Shown here: piece by piece, positions 54,910 through 63,809 of the stretch
How positions within the stretch are numbered: the stretch's first letter is position 1
How the letters are laid out: each line of letters opens with the position of its first letter
NCBI RefSeq assembly: GCF_001183985.1
Contig: NZ_LFZW01000001.1
Span: forward strand, 619,583 to 683,582
Origin: Peribacillus loiseleuriae
GTDB taxonomy: Bacteria > Bacillota > Bacilli > Bacillales > DSM-1321
Length of the DNA stretch: 64,000 nucleotides
Reading direction: 5' to 3'
Notes under the pieces: model-generated
Told to the model about the DNA's origin: nothing
The model's database searches: none
The model's input: the letters and a program-made list of their open reading frames with translations, nothing else
Position numbers and translations under genes: made by a program

Positions 54910-55265
54910 TTGAATCTAAGACCATTATTTATAATCACTAGTTATTTAGAATCCATGATTTTAAAGGATTTGTTAAGGTAATTTAATATAATATAGTTAT
55001 TTCTAAGTATCGTAGTTATTTTTAGTTAGTGACTAAAATGGATGTTACCACCAATTTTCAATCTGGAACTAGTCCGACAGTTACCGACAATATCTGCTAT
55101 ATTCTATTTAAGGTCTGGAGCTTTTTTTTACCGCTTTTATTCTGCTAATTCAAATTTTTATTGTGATGGACGAATCAATTAAAAAATTACCTTGAAGATA
55201 AAAAGAAAAATATAAGTAGTTTAAAGAATTAATTTCTAAATTAATTAAGAAATAAGGTGAGATTT
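54910..55265. other. AT-rich gap
   Basis: No gene or clear structure. The last bases hold the ribosome site AAGGTGA of the next gene. Confidence 0.4.
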
Positions 55266-55724
55266 ATGATGAGTAGAAAATGGTATCAAACTAAAATAAT
55301 TGATCCAATATTTGAAATAAAAGAATTACAACAATTATTAAAATACTTCGAATGTAACTATAATACCCCAGAAATAAATTATCTTTTTGAAGATGGAATC
55401 TTTGTTCGATCTGGAACTTTTATACCTATAGCGTTCCCTAGTGAGGTTTCAGTTTCTTGGATAAATCACCATGCTCACGGTTCTGACGTGGAATCGTGGA
55501 CTTTAGATCAAATAATAGATTATTTTGAATTGCATGTCCTATCTAAACTTAAACGGATTGACAAAGACTTATTCCAGTCTAAGTTCTCTAATTATTTGGA
55601 AAAAACATACGGGCAATGCATAGAAGAATATATAGAATTACCCCCAGAAGACAAGGTATGTATTAGTTGTCAGATTTTAATTGAATTATGTATTGATGGT
55701 GAATTGCCCTTATTAAAAGGCTAA
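55266..55724 (+). CDS. Soluble protein of unknown function
   Basis: About 152 residues, acidic, with several Trp and Cys residues: LQQLLKYFECNYNTPEINYL, GIFVRSGTFIPIAFPSEVSV, NHHAHGSDVESWTLDQIIDY and EDKVCISCQILIELCIDGEL. No signal peptide or membrane segment. AAGGTGA precedes two adjacent ATG codons (55266 and 55269). Codon use is AT-rich like the rest of this accessory zone. It lies between the repeat protein and its dead copy, which resembles the layout of immunity or orphan toxin-related genes, but nothing in the sequence shows that. Confidence 0.55.
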   Translation: MMSRKWYQTKIIDPIFEIKELQQLLKYFECNYNTPEINYLFEDGIFVRSGTFIPIAFPSEVSVSWINHHAHGSDVESWTLDQIIDYFELHVLSKLKRIDKDLFQSKFSNYLEKTYGQCIEEYIELPPEDKVCISCQILIELCIDGELPLLKG

Positions 55725-55728
55725 AAAT

Positions 55729-55896
55729 AATGAGTTTGAAAAGGCTCCAAACATCACGGATGGAATTCAAAATATGAATTCTTTAATTTAGAAATTAAAA
55801 GGAACACGTCTGGACAATTCAGTTTGTAATATTTGCGCTAAATTAGATGATGTTACATCTGCTCTGTAGTCTATAAAATTTAGTATGCCTTTGTAG
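55729..55896 (+). pseudogene. Decayed copy of the repeat-protein gene
   Basis: One frame with two internal stops (at about 55789 and 55867) reads ITDGIQNMNSLI, then KLKGTRLDNSVCNICAKLDD and VTSAL-SIKFSM. It aligns with the start (IRDGINNLNNSMNEMKG) and the end (SDVCNKLDEVVSALQSIEIS) of the protein at 54263, with the two middle repeats missing. No ribosome site or start codon is evident. Confidence 0.7.
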
Positions 55897-56082
55897 GATA
55901 TGAGTGAAACAGTATTACTTAGGGACCGAACCACTACGACCGATTTTTCGAATTTTTCTAGAGTTAAACAGCCCTCCTCTATCGAATTAATCAACTTTTT
56001 TTCACTTAATTTGTGTAGCCAATTAAGGTATAACTATTTTAGAGTAAATTGCATAGTTCCAAACCATTGATATAACTAAAAA

Positions 56083-56118
56083 GAGCAACTGCTTTAAGAA
56101 TATTGCAGTTGTTTTTTC
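56083..56118 (+). terminator. Terminator upstream of the large helicase gene
   Basis: AGCAACTGC pairs with GCAGTTGTT around TTTAAGAATATT and runs into TTTT. It isolates the helicase gene from upstream transcription. Confidence 0.75.
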
Positions 56119-56297
56119 AGTACTTAGAATTACTGTAAGTGCCATGACACATGCTACATATCACTTCAGTATGTGGAATGATGCAGCATGAAAATATTAC
56201 TACCCAGATCTTGTTACCATTAGCCTACAATATAAGGTATAATTTACTATAGATAGATTATTTCTACAAAACGCATTAACCGAAAGAAGTGATACAA

Positions 56298-59200
56298 ATG
56301 AAAGCTCATCTAATACACATGCGCGATAAGCTAAACAATATAAACAAACGAAATCGCTCCATTCGCCTATTGAAGATCTCTCAGAAATGGAGCTTTGACC
56401 TTGCGAATTTAGATTCCATAGAAGGAAAAGAAGACGCACAGTCGATTATAAAGGAAATAGTAGGGCAGAAAATGAAAGGGAAGATTACATTATTGCATCC
56501 TTCTCTTGATGATGAGAAATCAATGAATTTATCAAAAAAGTTAACCGATCTCTATCGTCAAATTAAAGCAATGGAAGATGAAACAGGTGTACATGACCTT
56601 TATTTAGGATATCCTTTCCTATCTGGTGTTCTCCTCGATGGAACCTTTATTCAAGCTCCTCTTTTCTTGTACCCAATTCGTTTGGAAAAAGATAATATTG
56701 CGATGCAAAAATGGGTGTTACGTGTGGAGGAAGGTGGGCCACAGTTAAATCGGACGCTCTTTTTGGCGATGAAGAAATTAAATAAGCTTGGCTTCTCAGA
56801 GGAGATTTTTGAAGAGGCTATTTCAATTGCGAGTTCCATGGACTTTACGGAAATCATGGCCTTTTTGGAAAAGCAGCAGTTAAAGGTTCAGTTTACTGAA
56901 ACTGGTCTAAGTCGATTAAAGGAGTATAAGGTAAGTGATATTCCAGAGGTTGCTAATATGACGTTGCTGGAGAATGCGATCATTGGTGATTTTCCACAAG
57001 GTGGTTCTTCCATTGTTCGTGATTATGATGAGTTGATTAATCTATCAGAAACTAGCTCACTTTCGTTAGTTGGGGAGTTGATTAATTCTGAAGATGATCG
57101 ATCAATTGAGGCAGGTGTGTTATCTAGTGGTGTTGAGGAAGAAGAGCTAACTAGTGAAAAAGAAGATATATTAAATCTATTACGAACAGACGGTTCCCAA
57201 GAAGAAATTTTGCGAGAGGCTCGTCATCAAAAGGGCTTAGTCATACACGGACCTCCAGGAACAGGGAAATCGCAAGTCATTGTAAATCTCATAACGGATG
57301 CACTTCATCGAAAGAAAAAGATACTCGTTGTTTGTCAGAAACGTGCTGCGTTAGATGTCGTGTATCAACGGATGAATAGTTTGGGGCTTAGTGACCATAT
57401 TGCCCTTGTGCATGATGAGAAAGTGGACCGAAAAGCACTTTACCAAAAAATTTCTACCGTTTTAGAACATAACGAGGTGCAGTTTGCCGAAGCGGTTGAA
57501 AAGCTGATCACCGTGACTTCTCGGTTAGATAATCAAGAACAGTTACTAAACACGATTGCCAAAGCGCTCTATGAGCCGCAGCCATATGGGTATAAATTAT
57601 ACGAGCTTTACGGTGAATCGAAACCGATAACCAATTCAAACAAGATTATCTCTTTGAACAGTGTGATCGACCGATTGACGAGAGAGTCTTTACGGGATAT
57701 GGCGGAAGCGGTGTATACGTATGGAGAATGGTACGAGCAGTTTGGACAAGAGACGTATCCGTTGCGTCACCGAAAGAGCTTTGCAGCTTTTGACATGAAA
57801 GCGAAGTTAGAAGCGATTGAAACGTTAGAAGCATTAATCGGGAAAGCGAAAAAAGCAACAGACTATATCGAAGCGCTGAATATTGAGAAGATTACGCCTG
57901 CTTATACATGGGAAGTACAACATCGATTAGATAAAATCTATCCAGATTTAGATGATGGCCAAAAACGTACCCTTCAAGGTATGCGCATTTTCTGGTGGAC
58001 GACGATCACAGGAAAATCCATTATTGAAGAGATTACAAACGGAGAGAAGTTCAAAGGAACTAGTTCTACAGAATGGATGAAGGTAAAACGGTCGTTAAAG
58101 ATTATGTACGACTTAGGAAAAGTAACGAAAGCTATGGCAGATGACATGAAGGTCCTGTCTACTTTGATGCAAGAGGAGCAAGTGAAGATATTACAAGACC
58201 GCGTCGCAGAAGGGGATATCCCGTTAAAAGAGCTAGACTTGTTATTAGAGTATATCCATCGTGATTTTGATGACCTGAAATTAATGGATATGTTCTGGAG
58301 ACAGGCGAGTGACGATGTAAAGAATGTGATCACTGCCCTACAGGAAAAAGAGTCAAATACAGACCAAACGCTGTCAGAATTTTGGGTAGATACCTTTAAA
58401 AACTCAGCGTATATTCACTGGATTGATCAGATCGAGGCAAAGTATCCAGACGTGCAAAAGGTCTCTACAAACGAGTTTGGAAGAATACGCGAATCGTTCG
58501 CTAAGCTATTAGAAGAAAAGCGGAACGTAGCTGCAGAGTATCTGATCCACGAACTGAAGAACAAGGTAAAGTCCGTTCAACAAGTACAAGGGAAGTCGAC
58601 GAAAGAGTTGAAACATCAAACAGGTAAAAAGAGAATGATCTGGCCACTTCGTAAATTAGTAAACGGCTTTGCAGACAAAGGACTAGTGGATATTTTACCG
58701 GTATGGCTAGCGTCACCAGAAATGGTGTCGTCTATTTTCCCGTTAACGGAAGGACTGTTTGACATTGTTATATTTGATGAAGCTTCCCAGTTAACAGTGG
58801 AAAGCGGTATGCCGTCTGTATATCGTGGTAAACAAATTGTTGTAGCGGGGGATGAAAAGCAGCTTCCGCCGTCCAATATGTTTCGAGCGGGATACGCGGA
58901 TGAAGAAAATGGGGAGGAAGCGGAGTTTGATACTGATGAGTCAGTTAGTTTACTCAATTTAGCGAAGCGACGTTTTCCAGCGAAGATTTTGCAATGGCAT
59001 TATCGGTCTAAGTATGAAGAACTTATTAATTTTTCTAACCATGCCTTCTATAACGGCTATGTCCAAATTGCTCCAAACGTCACGCCATTTAAAGAACCAC
59101 CTGGAATTGTTTGGAGACGAGTGGATGGTAGATGGCTGAACCAGTCGAACGAAGTGGAAGCACTGGAAGTCGTCGCGCAGTTAAAACGTACGCTGCAACA

Positions 59201-60065
59201 ACAACCTGGAAAAACGGTTGGGATTATCACCTTTAACGCGAAACAACAGTCAAAGGTACAAGATATGATTGATGGTGAAGCAGCAGAAGATGAAGAATTT
59301 AGAATCCTTTATAATGAATTAATGGCACGTAATCTAGATGAACGACTATTTGTCAAAAACATTGAAAACGTACAAGGGGACGAGCGAGATATTATCATTT
59401 TTTCTATCGGCTATGCAAAAAATGAAGAAGGCAAAGTGTACAATCGTTTCGGGTCGCTTAACCAAAAAGGCGGAGAAAATCGATTAAACGTAGCGGTTAC
59501 CCGTGCGAAAGAAGGGGCCATCGTGGTTTCTAGTATTGAACCAGAAGACCTAAATGTAGCCAACGCATCCGAACGAGGGCCGAAGCTATTAAAGTCTTAC
59601 TTGAAATATGCAAGAGCCGTTTCTGGCGGAAAGGTAGAAGACATACATGCAGTGATCCAAGAGATTAACGAAACCGTAAGTACACATGCTGTACAACAAA
59701 CACTTCATTTCGATTCCCCATTTGAAGAGCAAGTGTACCAACGACTACGGAATCTAGGATATGAAGTCATCACACAAGTAGGAATGTCCGGTTATCGAAT
59801 TGACATGGCAGTTACCCATCCAAATGATCGTTCCAGATACATACTTGGAGTTGAATGCGATGGGGCCATGTATCACAGTTCCCCAAGCGCTAGAGAACGA
59901 GATGTTTATCGCCAAGGATATTTGGAATCAAGAGGCTGGGTAATTGAACGAATCTGGAGCAGAAATTGGTGGAAGAATCCTGTAAATGAGATAGAGCGTA
60001 TTGATCAGCGAATTAAGGAGTTAGTTCGGAAAGAAGAAGTTCGGGATGCATTGGAGGCGAGATAA
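56298..60065 (+). CDS. DUF4011-like/SF1 helicase/PD-(D/E)XK endonuclease fusion, candidate defence protein
   Basis: Protein of 1255 residues. Residues about 1-290 resemble the DUF4011-type N-terminal region (LYLGYPFLSGVLLDGTFIQAPLFLYPIRL). A UPF1/DNA2-like SF1 helicase follows: Walker A GPPGTGKS at 318-325, Walker B FDEAS at 826-830, GDEKQLPPSNMF, and motif VI RLNVAVTRAK at 1062. A long insert of about 450 residues separates motifs I and II. The C-terminus is a very-short-patch/MTES_1575-like nuclease with YRID (Asp1169) and GVECDG (Glu1186) as the D-ExD core. The ATG at 56298 follows AGAAGTGA; a GTG nine bases upstream is possible. The same architecture is reported for single-gene antiphage systems (Hhe), from memory. 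Confidence 0.8.
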   Translation: MKAHLIHMRDKLNNINKRNRSIRLLKISQKWSFDLANLDSIEGKEDAQSIIKEIVGQKMKGKITLLHPSLDDEKSMNLSKKLTDLYRQIKAMEDETGVHDLYLGYPFLSGVLLDGTFIQAPLFLYPIRLEKDNIAMQKWVLRVEEGGPQLNRTLFLAMKKLNKLGFSEEIFEEAISIASSMDFTEIMAFLEKQQLKVQFTETGLSRLKEYKVSDIPEVANMTLLENAIIGDFPQGGSSIVRDYDELINLSETSSLSLVGELINSEDDRSIEAGVLSSGVEEEELTSEKEDILNLLRTDGSQEEILREARHQKGLVIHGPPGTGKSQVIVNLITDALHRKKKILVVCQKRAALDVVYQRMNSLGLSDHIALVHDEKVDRKALYQKISTVLEHNEVQFAEAVEKLITVTSRLDNQEQLLNTIAKALYEPQPYGYKLYELYGESKPITNSNKIISLNSVIDRLTRESLRDMAEAVYTYGEWYEQFGQETYPLRHRKSFAAFDMKAKLEAIETLEALIGKAKKATDYIEALNIEKITPAYTWEVQHRLDKIYPDLDDGQKRTLQGMRIFWWTTITGKSIIEEITNGEKFKGTSSTEWMKVKRSLKIMYDLGKVTKAMADDMKVLSTLMQEEQVKILQDRVAEGDIPLKELDLLLEYIHRDFDDLKLMDMFWRQASDDVKNVITALQEKESNTDQTLSEFWVDTFKNSAYIHWIDQIEAKYPDVQKVSTNEFGRIRESFAKLLEEKRNVAAEYLIHELKNKVKSVQQVQGKSTKELKHQTGKKRMIWPLRKLVNGFADKGLVDILPVWLASPEMVSSIFPLTEGLFDIVIFDEASQLTVESGMPSVYRGKQIVVAGDEKQLPPSNMFRAGYADEENGEEAEFDTDESVSLLNLAKRRFPAKILQWHYRSKYEELINFSNHAFYNGYVQIAPNVTPFKEPPGIVWRRVDGRWLNQSNEVEALEVVAQLKRTLQQQPGKTVGIITFNAKQQSKVQDMIDGEAAEDEEFRILYNELMARNLDERLFVKNIENVQGDERDIIIFSIGYAKNEEGKVYNRFGSLNQKGGENRLNVAVTRAKEGAIVVSSIEPEDLNVANASERGPKLLKSYLKYARAVSGGKVEDIHAVIQEINETVSTHAVQQTLHFDSPFEEQVYQRLRNLGYEVITQVGMSGYRIDMAVTHPNDRSRYILGVECDGAMYHSSPSARERDVYRQGYLESRGWVIERIWSRNWWKNPVNEIERIDQRIKELVRKEEVRDALEAR

Positions 60066-60109
60066 GTGCTTGGGATGCCCTAAAGTATCTTGTTTTTTGG
60101 GGGATTAGA

Positions 60110-60130
60110 AAAGGGGGGATCTCCCCCTTT
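60110..60130 (+). terminator. Hairpin after the helicase gene
   Basis: AAGGGGG and CCCCCTT pair around GATCT, 45 bases after the stop; the T run is only three bases. Confidence 0.5.
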
Positions 60131-60243
60131 GTGCGAAGGCACAGTGAAAGTCGAGCGCTTTCCTCTTATGAACTAGAGGAAGTCATAAAGAAAATTGCTG
60201 CTAATAGTATGTGATAAGGTGAAATTTATAATATACCGAATTA

Positions 60244-60270
60244 GGGAGATACTTTGGTATCTCTTTTTTT
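60244..60270 (+). terminator. Terminator before the MazG-like gene
   Basis: GAGATAC and GTATCTC pair around TTTG and are followed by seven T. Confidence 0.8.
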
Positions 60271-60348
60271 ATGATAAGCAGAAGATTAAAACAAATGATA
60301 AAATAGAATATATTTACAAGAATAGAATTTAAATTAGGTGGGCTATAA

Positions 60349-60648
60349 ATGAACGATATTATTCAAAAAATTATTAAGTTCAGAGATGAGCGGGGCTGGG
60401 CCCCTTATCACAATGAAAAGGATTTAGCTATTTCTATATCATTAGAAGCAAACGAACTATTAGAAAATTTCCAATGGAGAAATAGTGAAGAAGCGGTCGC
60501 TGAATCGATACAGAATATTAAAGAAGAGATGGCGGATGTATTTATATACCTTCTTCAATTAGCGGAAAAAATGAATGTAGATTTGGAGGAGGAAGTATTT
60601 AAGAAAATGGAGAAGAATGCTCTAAAATATCCAATAAAAAAAGAGTAG
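60349..60648 (+). CDS. MazG-like nucleotide pyrophosphohydrolase
   Basis: All-alpha NTP pyrophosphohydrolase of 99 residues. The metal-binding pattern is complete: SLEANELLENFQW (ExxE) followed by EEMADVFIYLLQLAE (ExxD). It would hydrolyse (d)NTPs, possibly dCTP or modified nucleotides, to the monophosphate. The opening IIKFRDERGWAPYHNEKDLA is typical of the short MazG/RS21-C6 branch. TTAGGTGGGC precedes the ATG. It lies 67 bases upstream of the GIY-YIG/DUF2075 gene in the same direction with no terminator between, so the two are probably one unit. Confidence 0.85.
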   Translation: MNDIIQKIIKFRDERGWAPYHNEKDLAISISLEANELLENFQWRNSEEAVAESIQNIKEEMADVFIYLLQLAEKMNVDLEEEVFKKMEKNALKYPIKKE

Positions 60649-60715
60649 TTAAGGAATAGGGGAAATTGAATCCTTCTTCAATATATCAGTAAACATGGGG
60701 TGGATAGTACGCAAA

Positions 60716-62350
60716 ATGAGTAAAATAGATATAAAAACAATGCCTTTTGAAAAGACATCAATAGATAGTATTAATGGTTACTATACCGATTATCCTGTAG
60801 TTTACTTTCTAAATAATGGTACAACGGTCTATATTGGTGAAACTGTGGCAGTAAGAAATCGTATGAGGGATCACTTAAATAATCGTGAGAGAAAATCATT
60901 AAAGAAGATGTCGCTGATCATTCATGAAAAGTTCAATCGATCCGCAACATACAATATTGAAACCAAGTTGATCAATTATTTTTTAGCGGATGAACGGTAC
61001 AAATTACAAAACAAGAGTCAAACAGTTAATAGCGTGATGCACAATTATTATGATAAAAAATTCTTTAATGAGGAATTGTTTGAAGACATATGGGACGAGC
61101 TTTTAAAAAGGGATATTGTAGATAATTCTAGATCTACCATTGAAAATAAGGATATATTCAAGCTTTCCCCCTTCAAAGAATTATCAATAGAACAGTTGGA
61201 ACTTCAGCAGAAGATTATTGAGGTTTGTAAACAACACATTAATGATGATGAGCCTTTTGTTTTCTTAATTAAAGGAGAAGCAGGAGTGGGAAAAAGTGTT
61301 GTACTAAGTTCAGTTATTAACAAAATCCAAGAGCTTTCCAAGGAAAAATCATCATCTTTAAATAATACTAATAATTATTTATTAGTAAATCATACAGAGA
61401 TGCTAAAAACGTATAAGAAAATAGCTGGTAACGTTAAAGCACTCACTAAAAAGAATTTTGAAAAACCAACATCTTTTATTAATCAGCGGAAAAAATTGAT
61501 GAAAAAGGCTGATATTGTGTTAGTTGATGAAGCTCATTTGTTGTTAACAAAGCCTGATCCCTATAATAATTTTGTTGAGGATAATCAGTTGCAAGAAATT
61601 ATTAGGCATAGCAAGATTATTATTGCAGTGTATGATGATAAGCAAGTGTTAAAGATGAAGAGCTACTGGGATGAAGAAAGGCTTTACTCTATTATAGGAA
61701 ATTACAATACGGAACCTACTTATAAGCTAACTAACCAATTCCGAATGAAAGCAAATAATGAAATGGTGAATTGGATTGACCATTTTGTTGAAAAGAAGAT
61801 TACAAAAATACCCAAGGACCCTGAATATGATATTAAAATCTTCGAGTCAGCGGCTACAATGTATGACGTAATACAAAAAATGAATAAGGACTATGGTTTA
61901 GCGAGAATCGTATCTACATTCGATTACATACATAAGAAAGACAATCAAGAGTATTACGTAGAAGAAGATAATTTTAAACTCCCTTGGAATGGTGATTACG
62001 GAAATATTACATGGGCAGAAAAAGCAGATACAGTAAGAGAAGTGGGGTCCATATATACAATCCAGGGTTTTGATTTAAACTATGTTGGTGTAATTTTGGG
62101 TCCATCAATTACATATGATGAATGCAAAGATGAATTAAAAATTCTTACTGAGAATTATAAGGACACGGAAGCTTTTAGAGGAAAAGATGAATTCCAAAAT
62201 AGTGAGGATATAAAGGAAAAGATCATATTAAATTCAATTAATGTTCTTATGAAGAGAGGAATACATGGGCTGTATATTTATGCTAGTGATCCGAAATTAA
62301 GATCCAGATTGTTGGAACTTCAAAGAACTCAAAAAATCGATGAAATTTAG
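60716..62350 (+). CDS. GIY-YIG nuclease fused to DUF2075 (Schlafen-type) helicase-like ATPase
   Basis: Protein of 544 residues. Residues about 25-115 form a GIY-YIG nuclease domain: VVYFLNNGTTVYIGET, with VRNRMRDHL and later a metal-binding Glu in NIETKLINYF. A DUF2075 P-loop domain follows: Walker A GEAGVGKS at 187-194, VLVDEAH at 269-274, TNQFRMK and a C-terminal VREVGSIYTIQGFDLNYVGV motif. The ATG at 60716 lies 12 bases after GGGGTGG; the ATG at 60695 lies before that site. With the MazG-like gene it forms a nuclease-ATPase plus nucleotide-hydrolase pair, a plausible antiphage module. Function is inferred. Confidence 0.78.
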   Translation: MSKIDIKTMPFEKTSIDSINGYYTDYPVVYFLNNGTTVYIGETVAVRNRMRDHLNNRERKSLKKMSLIIHEKFNRSATYNIETKLINYFLADERYKLQNKSQTVNSVMHNYYDKKFFNEELFEDIWDELLKRDIVDNSRSTIENKDIFKLSPFKELSIEQLELQQKIIEVCKQHINDDEPFVFLIKGEAGVGKSVVLSSVINKIQELSKEKSSSLNNTNNYLLVNHTEMLKTYKKIAGNVKALTKKNFEKPTSFINQRKKLMKKADIVLVDEAHLLLTKPDPYNNFVEDNQLQEIIRHSKIIIAVYDDKQVLKMKSYWDEERLYSIIGNYNTEPTYKLTNQFRMKANNEMVNWIDHFVEKKITKIPKDPEYDIKIFESAATMYDVIQKMNKDYGLARIVSTFDYIHKKDNQEYYVEEDNFKLPWNGDYGNITWAEKADTVREVGSIYTIQGFDLNYVGVILGPSITYDECKDELKILTENYKDTEAFRGKDEFQNSEDIKEKIILNSINVLMKRGIHGLYIYASDPKLRSRLLELQRTQKIDEI

Positions 62351-62447
62351 CTACAAATAAAAATTTAGCTTTGATGAAATTCGTAGAGTCATTGACTTTG
62401 AGGATTCTATATAAGTTTAGATTAGGCACACACTAAATAGTTTATAA

Positions 62448-62484
62448 GAAGAGTGCGAAGTTTCCATTACCGCACTCTTTTTTA
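62448..62484 (+). terminator. Terminator of the MazG/DUF2075 pair
   Basis: AAGAGTGCG and CGCACTCTT pair around a 14-base loop and are followed by a T run. Confidence 0.88.
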
Positions 62485-62566
62485 TTGTTTATAGAAATGA
62501 AAATCATACGCTAGGCCTATAAATTCTCAAAGAACCCTTACAAACTCCTATTGGGAGACGTAAGAG

Positions 62567-62660
62567 TTGAAAAATCTTTATGTGGGATATTCACAAGTAC
62601 GACAGACAAAAATGGAACCATACGTATGGTGGTGTGAGAAGACGGGGGCTAGTCACACCC
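62567..62660 (+). other. Possible group II intron 3' remnant
   Basis: AAAAATCTTTATG, then GGTGTGAGAAGACGGGGGCT and CACACCCTCCTACTCGATTT resemble, from memory, the last domains of bacterial group II introns, where a GGTGTGAGAGGACGG...CCTCCTACTCGA pattern is common. The catalytic AGC triad of domain V is not clear, and no reverse transcriptase is present. It directly abuts the broken nuclease gene. Confidence 0.35.
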
Positions 62661-62662
62661 TC

Positions 62663-62917
62663 CTACTCGATTTTTACATTATGAATTAAATTCATCTTCT
62701 TGAACGTAGTTCTCAATACTCCAAACAGCCTTTCCATTCCAGCAAGCACTAAACTTTTAGTGTAATCACTTGTTTCTTTACCAAAAGGTTGAACAGGTTT
62801 GCTTGGATGAACTGTTTCTGAAGTATCAACTAACAGTAAACGGGTTGTTTCTTCTTTACCGTTAAAATTTACTTTTAGTGTATGGCCGGCCATGACTTTC
62901 GTAATTTTTGCATCAAA
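62663..62917 (-). pseudogene. Thermonuclease (SNase) domain, cut off and truncated
   Basis: In the same frame as the YHYH/stalk gene upstream but after its TAA stop, the sequence reads FDAKITKVMAGHTLKVNFNG, then LLLVDTSETVHPSKPVQPFG and KETSDYTKSL: the start of a staphylococcal-nuclease domain. After about 60 residues the match ends and unrelated sequence (ERLFGVLRTTFKKMNLIHN) runs to a stop. The catalytic Arg/Glu block of SNase is missing. It was probably once the C-terminal domain of the upstream gene. Confidence 0.7.
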
Positions 62918-63517
62918 TTAAGGTGCAATATTCACGCTTGATGTAATTTTAATTGTTCGGTTTGCAGCATCATAATTAACTGTAGCTCCTAGAGCTTCAC
63001 CGACAAAGCGTAGAGGAACTAGGGTACGTCCGTTTTTCACCTTTGCAGGTACATCGATTGGCACAACTTTTCCATTGACGGTTGGCGTTTTTGAGCCGAT
63101 TTCTAATTGTACTTTTGTTCCAGAACGATTTGCTGTAACTAATTGTTTTTGTTGATCCCACTGGACTGTAGCTCCCAAACTTTCAAAAATGCCACGTAGC
63201 GGCACTAATGTCCGGCCGTCCTCTAACACAGGCGGCTGGTCATAAGATTGCTTCGTTCCATTTATGTATACAACCAATGGATTTCGATTTGTAGCTGATG
63301 GTGCTGTAGGTTTAGATGTTGATGGTTTAGTAAGACTAACTGATCCATCGGCATTGTGATAATGGTATTGGCCGTCTTTTAACCCCCATTTAGCACAATT
63401 AGTATGGCAAGTATGCCCTCCATCGGCATCAGTTTTTCCTGGATGAGCATCGGCATTAATTGAAAATGGTAAAAACACCAAAACAATTGTAAAGATAAAT
63501 AATAAACCTTTTCTCAC
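62918..63517 (-). CDS. Secreted YHYH and copper-amine-oxidase-N (stalk) domain protein
   Basis: Protein of 199 residues starting at a GTG behind AAAGGAGGG. The signal peptide (KGLLFIFTIVLVFLPFSI) is cleaved near ADA. The YHYH domain follows, HPGKTDADGGHTCHTNCAKW...YHYHNADG, then a Ser/Thr/Pro linker, and two stalk-type repeats with EDGRTLVPLRGIFESLGATV and KNGRTLVPLRFVGEALGATV. It is exported and probably wall-associated. The frame ends at a TAA, beyond which the same frame continues into a nuclease domain, so this is likely the truncated remainder of a larger secreted nuclease. It may still be expressed. Confidence 0.78.
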   Translation of the reverse strand: MRKGLLFIFTIVLVFLPFSINADAHPGKTDADGGHTCHTNCAKWGLKDGQYHYHNADGSVSLTKPSTSKPTAPSATNRNPLVVYINGTKQSYDQPPVLEDGRTLVPLRGIFESLGATVQWDQQKQLVTANRSGTKVQLEIGSKTPTVNGKVVPIDVPAKVKNGRTLVPLRFVGEALGATVNYDAANRTIKITSSVNIAP

Positions 63518-63809
63518 AAAAATTCCCTCCTTTTATTCCATACTATTCTAGTACATAATTCTTTTTAATGAAATGGTACTAAATGGGGGTGATGTTTGAA
63601 AAAGGGCTGGTCGAGTTGACTCATCATGCTAGTTTTTTAATCCTATTCGTTTGTTGAGTAATCGTTCAATGTTATCTATTATTCTTGGAGTGTCATAACT
63701 CAAGGGTTGTGGAATGGTCTTTTAATCAACTAACGAAGCAGAAAAGTCCAATAATAAATTTACAAAATATGTTATGGTGTAAATGACCATAAATGCAAAG
63801 GGGATTACT
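63518..63809. other. Divergent promoter region
   Basis: Intergenic space between the YHYH gene and the lipoprotein gene. A -10-like TATGTT and a purine-rich AAAGGGGA before 63810 are visible; nothing else is supported. Confidence 0.4.
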
